The notes beneath the pieces were generated by a model. The model was not told where the DNA came from. It saw only the letters and a list, made by a program, of their open reading frames with translations, and made no database searches. Positions 39,709-43,959 of a stretch of DNA of 43,959 nucleotides are shown here, in pieces (the stretch's first letter is position 1; every line of letters begins with the position of its first letter). The position numbers were made by a program, and so were the translations under genes. The stretch comes from Mycobacterium sp. (GTDB lineage: Bacteria > Actinomycetota > Actinomycetes > Mycobacteriales > Mycobacteriaceae). Where the stretch lies: positions 1 to 43,959 of the forward strand of contig JAOPVX010000083.1 of NCBI GenBank assembly GCA_025965975.1, given 5' to 3'.

Positions 39709-39950
39709 TTTCGACCTCCGAGGCTCCTACAACTATCAAGTGAACTCGTAGATACAGGTACGTAGTCGATTCGGGGGACGGTCAACTCGCCGCGGGGATG
39801 CCAAGACAATTGGCCTCTTCGGGTGCGCCAGTAGACCTTGTACCTGATCGCGTCTGTGTCGACTATTGTGCCGGCGCCGCGCCGATTGTCGGCCCGTAGC
39901 AGCACGGTATCGCCGATAACCGGGTTACGCGGGTTGCGCCCGACAATCAT
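39705..39950 (-). CDS. Small hypothetical protein, SH3-like
   Basis: 81 residues from ATG 39950, overlapping the stop of the upstream gene (ATGA). The first 60 residues (NPVIGDTVLLRADNRRGAGT, then YKVYWRTRRGQLSWHPRGEL) have the pattern of a small beta-barrel with alternating charged and hydrophobic residues. No membrane segment, no signal peptide, no recognised family. It is the middle member of a chain of three tiny genes with 4-nt overlaps, an organisation common in phages and integrative elements. Confidence 0.5.
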   Translation of the reverse strand: MIVGRNPRNPVIGDTVLLRADNRRGAGTIVDTDAIRYKVYWRTRRGQLSWHPRGELTVPRIDYVPVSTSSLDSCRSLGGRK

Positions 39951-40135
39951 TGCCCACCACCTCCCGATCGATGCTTGATTTCCGCGACGAACAATCGCCC
40001 TTGGTTGTCTACGACGTCCCAGGAGTAGGGACCGCGCGACTGTGTGATGCCCAGCGTGTGCACGATGCGGCGTGCATCCATCTCCGAACGGATATCGGCT
40101 ACTCGCCGCCCGTCACTAGTAGTGAGTGTCCACAC
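39947..40135 (-). CDS. Small hypothetical protein
   Basis: 62 residues from a GTG at 40135. MWTLTTSDGRRVADIRSEMD followed by PYSWDVVDNQGRLFVAEI resembles small actinophage proteins with a DGR.....I.....A pattern, but I cannot name a family. It ends GGGGQ with an ATGA overlap onto the next gene. The overlap chain (40135 to 39562) is the best reason to believe it is translated. Confidence 0.42.
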   Translation of the reverse strand: MWTLTTSDGRRVADIRSEMDARRIVHTLGITQSRGPYSWDVVDNQGRLFVAEIKHRSGGGGQ

Positions 40136-40435
40136 GGCTACACCTGCGGGTGGTCATGGCCGGAAATGGCTGGCGCGGCCAGAGCGACAGCGGGGCCGCG
40201 GGTTTCGGAGTGCGTCGTTGCCTTCATGGCGGGACCTTCCTGCACATGATTCGTCATCGAGCGAGCGACCCATCCTTGAGGGATCGGTCATCTGGCGGAT
40301 ATTGGGAGGAGCTCACCGTCACCTTCACCACTGCGACGTCTTGAGGACGTCGGCTGAAGCGGCGCAATCGTTTGCCTTGCAAGGCTTCCAACGCGGAAGC
40401 CAACGCAGGCGTGCTTGACAAGGCCTGAGCCCGGA
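40136..40435. other. Gap with a hairpin, no convincing gene
   Basis: CGACGTC, a 5-nt loop (TTGAG) and GACGTCG form a perfect 7-bp hairpin at 40334-40352. A minus-strand frame, 40254-40460, overlaps the next gene and is not recognised. Nothing else is seen. Confidence 0.35.
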
Positions 40436-40687
40436 TCAAGCGTATCGACGGTGCCAACACCGCGAGCTCCTTCTGATCACCATGAACCCCAGCGAGACGA
40501 CGTCATACCGTGCGGGTAGTGCGTTGCCTAGATGAAGCGCGAGAGCCGCGATCACCGCGCGCGTCAGAATCGGCCGAGACATCAGCCACTCGTCCACACA
40601 TTCACTGAGGAGCTGGCCGTCCCTGCAGACGACTTCATAGCCGAGAACACCGGCGGCCAGCAGGGCCCAGGCCTGTCTGGCGTTCAT
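40436..40687 (-). CDS. Small actinophage-type protein (DUF7427-like)
   Basis: 83 residues from ATG 40687 (an upstream in-frame GTG at 40741 would add 18). MNARQAWALLAAGVLGYEVV, then LLSECVDEWLMSRPILTRAV and IAALALHLGNALPARYD resemble small proteins found in mycobacteriophages and prophages, with two weak hydrophobic helices (about 5-18 and 46-61). The function is unknown. It supports a phage or mobile-element origin for the 39000-40700 segment. No integrase, capsid or terminase gene is present nearby. Confidence 0.6.
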   Translation of the reverse strand: MNARQAWALLAAGVLGYEVVCRDGQLLSECVDEWLMSRPILTRAVIAALALHLGNALPARYDVVSLGFMVIRRSSRCWHRRYA

Positions 40688-41379
40688 ACCAAGCACCCCA
40701 GGCAGCCACGAACCCAAATCCGAGGTGGCTCCCCCTTCCACGTATTCCCTTGAGCTTTCGTTTGAGCCTCAGAGCACTGTTCGCAACGGCGCTGAGCCCA
40801 CTCCACGATCCAAGCCGTAAGGTCAGCGCATATAAGCCAAGCCATCATCTGCCTGCGATTCACGAGCCTTTTGCGGTCAAATAATCGCGCTGCAGCTACC
40901 GCATGTCGCTACAGCTGACAACCATCAAAGCCTCCGCCAACTGGAATCCTTGGCGGGTGGCAGTCATCGTGCTTCCTTCTCCACCGGTCCGGTACCGGTT
41001 ACCTTACGGACGCAGTGACTTGAAAACAAGAGTTACTAGCAGATTCGTGTTAAGGTTGTGTACTAGTCACATGCTTATGCAAGATTGATCTCCCCTGCCC
41101 CGAGCGGCAGCCGGCGCAGCAGCACCCTTCCATCCCAAGGCTGAGAGCACCCGACGTCGGAATCTCAAGATCTACGACGCCAAGTCAAACGAGGGAAGGC
41201 GTCATCACGCGACCTCGCGGGGCCGTTGGGGGACAGCGAATTGGGTTTCAACTGGCCTCCGACCTGCCGGGGATGGCGTGGTGACGGCCCGACACGACCA
41301 GCTACGGATCGCATCAGCTTCCGGGAGGATCGATTTACCGACTGCTAGCATGCTGAAAGTTGGTCGAGGAGGTGCGAGG
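40688..41379. other. Long intergenic region before the first TetR gene
   Basis: No gene is recognisable. It contains ACCGGT at 40983-40988 and 40994-40999 around a KpnI-type GGTACC, the inverted repeat CTTG-AAAA-CAAG at 41019-41030, and TGTTAA (41048-41053) followed by TACTAGTCA (41061-41069). The last pair recurs upstream of the paralogous TetR gene at 42909-42923. An in-frame extension of the TetR gene back to 41278 is possible but lacks a ribosome-binding site. Confidence 0.5.
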
Positions 41380-42039
41380 GTGACCGCGGACAATCTCGCA
41401 GAAGAGCAGCCGGTCGGCAGGCGGGAGCGCAAATTACAGCAGACGCGATCCTCGCTCACTCGCTCGGCACTGGACCTTTTCTCAGAACGCGGGTTCGACG
41501 CGGTAACGGTAGTCGACATCGCCGATCGTTCGGATGTGGATCCTTCGACGTTCTTTCGGCACTTTCGCTCGAAAGAGTCCCTGCTCTTCACTGACATGGA
41601 CAACTACGTCGCGACGATTCGGCCGTTGCTTGATGAGAGGCCGGCCGACGAACCATTAATCGAGAGCCTGCGAGCGGTTTCCCTCCGCCTGGGCGACTCC
41701 TTCGACTATGAACTAGAGCACCTCCGAGCCGAGCTGACCGAATCATCAGCAGAATTGCGCGCACAGGTAGTCATTCATCGCGAGCGAGTGGCCGCCGAGC
41801 TTGCCCAGCTCATCGGCGAACGTCTGCGTATCGACTCACAAGCCGATCCGAGGCCCTATCTCGCGGCCACTGTTTGGATAGCGGCATTCGAATGGTTCCG
41901 CCACCGGACCGTATCGACACACAAGCGGGTAAAGAACGCGGCCACCGCAGTAAATGACATAGTGGACATTGTTCAAACTACGCCCGCGGTCTTACTCTTG
42001 TCCCCCAAGTCGGCGGCTGGGCGAAAGAAGAAATCCTAG
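41380..42039 (+). CDS. TetR-family regulator (paralog 1)
   Basis: 219 residues from GTG 41380, preceded by GAGGAGGTG; starts at 41278 or 41350 are possible. The helix-turn-helix is at about residues 19-65: RSSLTRSALDLFSERGFDAV, then DIADRSDVDPSTFFRHFRSK. The C-terminal domain has the LxAELTESSAEL and WIAAFEWFRHR segments typical of mycobacterial TetR proteins with the 'SKESLLF' helix. It is closely similar along almost its whole length to the regulator at 42997-43650, so the two arose by duplication. Lysine-rich end (GRKKKS). Target unknown. The YceI gene between them is the obvious candidate. Confidence 0.92.
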   Translation: MTADNLAEEQPVGRRERKLQQTRSSLTRSALDLFSERGFDAVTVVDIADRSDVDPSTFFRHFRSKESLLFTDMDNYVATIRPLLDERPADEPLIESLRAVSLRLGDSFDYELEHLRAELTESSAELRAQVVIHRERVAAELAQLIGERLRIDSQADPRPYLAATVWIAAFEWFRHRTVSTHKRVKNAATAVNDIVDIVQTTPAVLLLSPKSAAGRKKKS

Positions 42040-42175
42040 GTGTTGATGCCTTTGGTTGCACGGCGAAGACCAAGCGTATCAACAGCATGAGCCGTTGTCG
42101 CTCAACATGTTTCGGACCCACCCACCTCATCCGAACGACCCGGGAAATAGTCGGTATCCACAGCCGCCACAGCCT

Positions 42176-42212
42176 CTACCCCCCAGAGGCGCGACCAAAA
42201 CGTCTGGGGTAG
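42176..42212. terminator. Imperfect hairpin between convergent genes
   Basis: CTACCCCCCAGA (42176-42187) can pair with TCTGGGGTAG (42203-42212), with two bulged C residues and a 15-nt loop. It lies between the ends of the TetR gene and the convergent YceI gene. No U-tract follows, so the assignment is weak. Confidence 0.35.
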
Positions 42213-42241
42213 CACAAGATCCACGCCCACGCCAGGCCTGG

Positions 42242-42766
42242 CTATGCTCGATTGAAGTAGGCAGTGATGTCCACGTGAATTCTCCTGCTGGACCTTAGTT
42301 GAGCCGCGTATGACATCCCCCAATCTCGGCGGTCGATGTCGACCTCGGAGGAAAACTTCAGTGAATCCCCAGTGCTGCTGACATCCGCTCGCAGAGTCAG
42401 AGGCCGCGTCTGCCCATGGATTTCGAGGTCTCCGATGAGTTCGACCTGTCCAGCGCTGGTGAGATGCCCGTTTGTCGCCGTAAAGTTCATCGTCGGGTAC
42501 TTCTCAACTTCGAAGAAGTCGGGACCGCGAAGGTGGGTGTCGCGCTTGGCAATCTTGGTATCGATGGAGGCGGCATCAACGACCGCTGATCCGTTGAGTG
42601 CGCCGTCGGCAGCCACGCTTGCCTGGGACTCGAGCGCTCTGAACGTGCCGTTCACCCCGATCACCCGCATGATACTGGTCTGGAACCGGATCACCGTCCG
42701 ATTCGGATCCAGGATCCAGGAGCCGGTGAGGGTCGCGAGGTTGGTAACGGTGGTGGGATTGCTCAT
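42242..42766 (-). CDS. YceI-family lipid-binding protein
   Basis: 174 residues from ATG 42766 with GGAGG upstream. The YceI beta-barrel pattern is complete: GSWILDPNRTVIRFQTSIMR, DAASIDTKIAKRDTHLRGPD, FEVEKYPTMNF, and IHGQTRPLTL near the end. Family members bind isoprenoid or other lipids. No signal peptide is present, so this one is cytoplasmic, unlike E. coli YceI. It is divergent from the TetR gene at 42997 and convergent with the TetR paralog at 41380, and is a likely target of one or both. Confidence 0.93.
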   Translation of the reverse strand: MSNPTTVTNLATLTGSWILDPNRTVIRFQTSIMRVIGVNGTFRALESQASVAADGALNGSAVVDAASIDTKIAKRDTHLRGPDFFEVEKYPTMNFTATNGHLTSAGQVELIGDLEIHGQTRPLTLRADVSSTGDSLKFSSEVDIDRRDWGMSYAAQLRSSRRIHVDITAYFNRA

Positions 42767-42892
42767 CAGTGCCTCCAGTGCTTTCGGTTGACGGATGTGT
42801 GCCGGTAGTCAGGTATGACTGCGTGAACGTGCTTCAACTTCGTTGGAAGACCACTTCCTCCGAACCCGATCGACAGCCATGGTTCCACCGGA

Positions 42893-42923
42893 TGTTACGC
42901 CAGTAACATGTTAATACTAGTCA
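42893..42923. promoter_or_regulatory. Overlapping palindromes between YceI and TetR genes
   Basis: TGTTAC-GCCA-GTAACA (42893-42908) is a 6-bp inverted repeat. It overlaps the perfect 10-bp palindrome TAACATGTTA (42904-42913), followed by TACTAGTCA (42915-42923). The region is 74-104 bp upstream of the TetR start and about 127 bp upstream of the YceI start, a suitable place for a TetR operator acting on both genes. The motif differs from the island operator. Confidence 0.6.
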
Positions 42924-42996
42924 TTGGTATCTACCGCAGGGTCGTTCCCGCATATCAGTTGCTACGATCCGGATGGCCGGAGAGAGGGGGCGCGGA

Positions 42997-43650
42997 GTGA
43001 GTGTCGACGAGTCCGCCGCCAGGCGACCGACCGGCCGTCGCAGCCGAAAGGTCCAGCGGACACGTTCGGCGCTCACTCGTTCAGCACTGGACTTGTTCGC
43101 CGCGCGAGGTTTCGACAATGTGACAGTGACCGAGATTGCCAACAAGGCCGACGTCGATCCGTCCACGTTTTTCCGGCATTTCCGTTCGAAGGAGTCCGTG
43201 CTGTTCACAGACATGGACATGTATGTCACCCGGATTCGCGGTCTGGTCCATCAGCGGCCATTACACGAGCCAATTCTCGACACAATGCACGCTGTCAGCC
43301 TCGAGTTCGTCACCGCGGAGGGGTTCGACCACGAACTCGAGGGTCTTCGCGCCGAGTTGACACAGTCGTCGGCCGAGCTGCAAGCCCAAACCGTGGTCCG
43401 CCGCGAGCAGGTGGTCACGGATCTGGCCGAGCTCATTGGTGAACGACTGGGCATCGACCATCAGAACGACCCACGACCTTACCTTTCGGCAACAGTGTGG
43501 CTGGCAGCGTTCGAGTGGTATCGCCGACGGAGTGTTTCCGTCCACCGCCGCCCAGTCAACGCGCGCGAATCGGTGGATGAACTCGTGGCCATGATTCGCT
43601 CGGCAAGCCCGCAGCTGCTTCTGGGCACAGAAGCGACTTCGCCGCACTGA
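42997..43650 (+). CDS. TetR-family regulator (paralog 2)
   Basis: 217 residues from GTG 42997 (a purine-rich GAGAGAGGGGG lies upstream; an in-frame ATG at 42973 is possible). The helix-turn-helix is RSALTRSALDLFAARGFDNV, then EIANKADVDPSTFFRHFRSK. The ligand-binding domain has RAELTQSSAELQAQ and WLAAFEWYRRR. Nearly every motif has its counterpart in the regulator at 41380-42039. It is divergent from the YceI gene with a palindromic region between, so autoregulation and control of yceI are likely. The helix-turn-helix is unlike that of the island regulator at 22803, so a different operator is expected. Confidence 0.93.
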   Translation: MSVDESAARRPTGRRSRKVQRTRSALTRSALDLFAARGFDNVTVTEIANKADVDPSTFFRHFRSKESVLFTDMDMYVTRIRGLVHQRPLHEPILDTMHAVSLEFVTAEGFDHELEGLRAELTQSSAELQAQTVVRREQVVTDLAELIGERLGIDHQNDPRPYLSATVWLAAFEWYRRRSVSVHRRPVNARESVDELVAMIRSASPQLLLGTEATSPH

Positions 43651-43959
43651 GGCCGTTTCTCACTCGCGCGCTTCTCCGGGTGGGATTGCTGACCTCAATG
43701 TTCAGTGGCGACCGCAGCCTGCCGGGCAAGATGCCGGCCGGAAGATGCAGACAACTCCGTTGGCAATCACGCGGTCCTTGCCTGCGCTGACCGCCGTGGC
43801 CGGTAGGCGCACCAGTCCTCGAACCCTCGTCGCCGCTGGTGAGATGGACGAAGCGACCGAGGGGATCTCTTCGCATCACAATCTGAATGTGACACGGATA
43901 TGCCAGTGCATTGCATCATTGTCCATGACTCGATATCATTAGCGCACGAACAGAACTCG
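43651..43959. other. Terminal gap without a recognisable gene
   Basis: No frame in this stretch has a recognised family or a good start site. The last 60 bases are AT-richer than the rest and may be an upstream region of a gene beyond the window. Confidence 0.35.

Noticed and set aside
1-43959. CRISPR arrays, rRNA genes, complete insertion sequences, integrase or att sites
   Set aside because: I looked for regularly spaced repeats, terminal inverted repeats with a transposase, and tRNA-adjacent duplications and saw none. The only mobile-element sequence is the intron remnant at the left end.

Overview
The window looks like chromosomal DNA of a high-GC actinomycete, most likely Mycobacterium/Mycolicibacterium. 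The reasons are a FadD8-like acyl-CoA ligase adjacent to an alpha-keto-acid decarboxylase, two small secreted DUF732-type proteins, a remnant of a FadD9/CAR carboxylic acid reductase, a type-1 thiolase-like protein, many GTG starts and many 4-8 nt stop/start overlaps. This assignment comes from remembered family resemblance, not from a search.

Layout. (1) 1-6500: debris and the first catabolic operon. A truncated flavin oxidoreductase is fused to the 3' end of a group II intron. Then come a Baeyer-Villiger monooxygenase (BVMO), a cupin and an esterase, followed by CAR and phosphotransferase remnants, an SDR and a 3Fe-4S ferredoxin. (2) 6613-7071: a deleted partial copy of the BVMO/esterase operon. 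(3) 7300-33100: the core catabolic island. It holds a molybdopterin oxidoreductase, a crotonase, a membrane protein, a P450, five SDRs (four intact, one with an internal deletion), a second HSL-type esterase, an NTF2-like protein, an EthD-like protein, three acyl-CoA ligases, a second crotonase, an aldehyde dehydrogenase, a TetR regulator, a thiolase-like protein, two MaoC-fold proteins and a two-subunit acyl-CoA dehydrogenase. (4) 33189-38601: two DUF732 genes, VIT and TetR pseudogenes, and Kdc with FadD8. (5) 38662-40687: remnants and small phage-like genes. (6) 41380-43650: two paralogous TetR genes flanking a YceI gene.

How the genes fit together (inference). A P450 with the small ferredoxin, then SDRs, could turn a hydrocarbon or terpenoid-like substrate into a ketone. 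The BVMO would make an ester or lactone, and one of the two esterases would open it. The SDRs and the aldehyde dehydrogenase would give an acid, and the ligases would activate it. The heteromeric acyl-CoA dehydrogenase, the MaoC pair or crotonases, and SDRs would run beta-oxidation-like shortening. No canonical thiolase with its nucleophilic cysteine is visible. The substrate cannot be read from sequence.

The most striking signal is a 12-bp inverted repeat, consensus GTAAGTACTTAC, upstream of essentially every transcription unit of the island (673, 736, 7316, 10460, 10584, 13918, 17939, 21195, 22746, 30622 and 33082). The version in front of the internal TetR gene at 22803 lies inside an 18-bp perfect palindrome. 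This suggests a single-regulator, autoregulated regulon. At several sites the motif sits between recognisable -35 and -10 elements, as expected for a repressor. Several genes carry internal deletions or are partial copies, so the island appears to be still rearranging.
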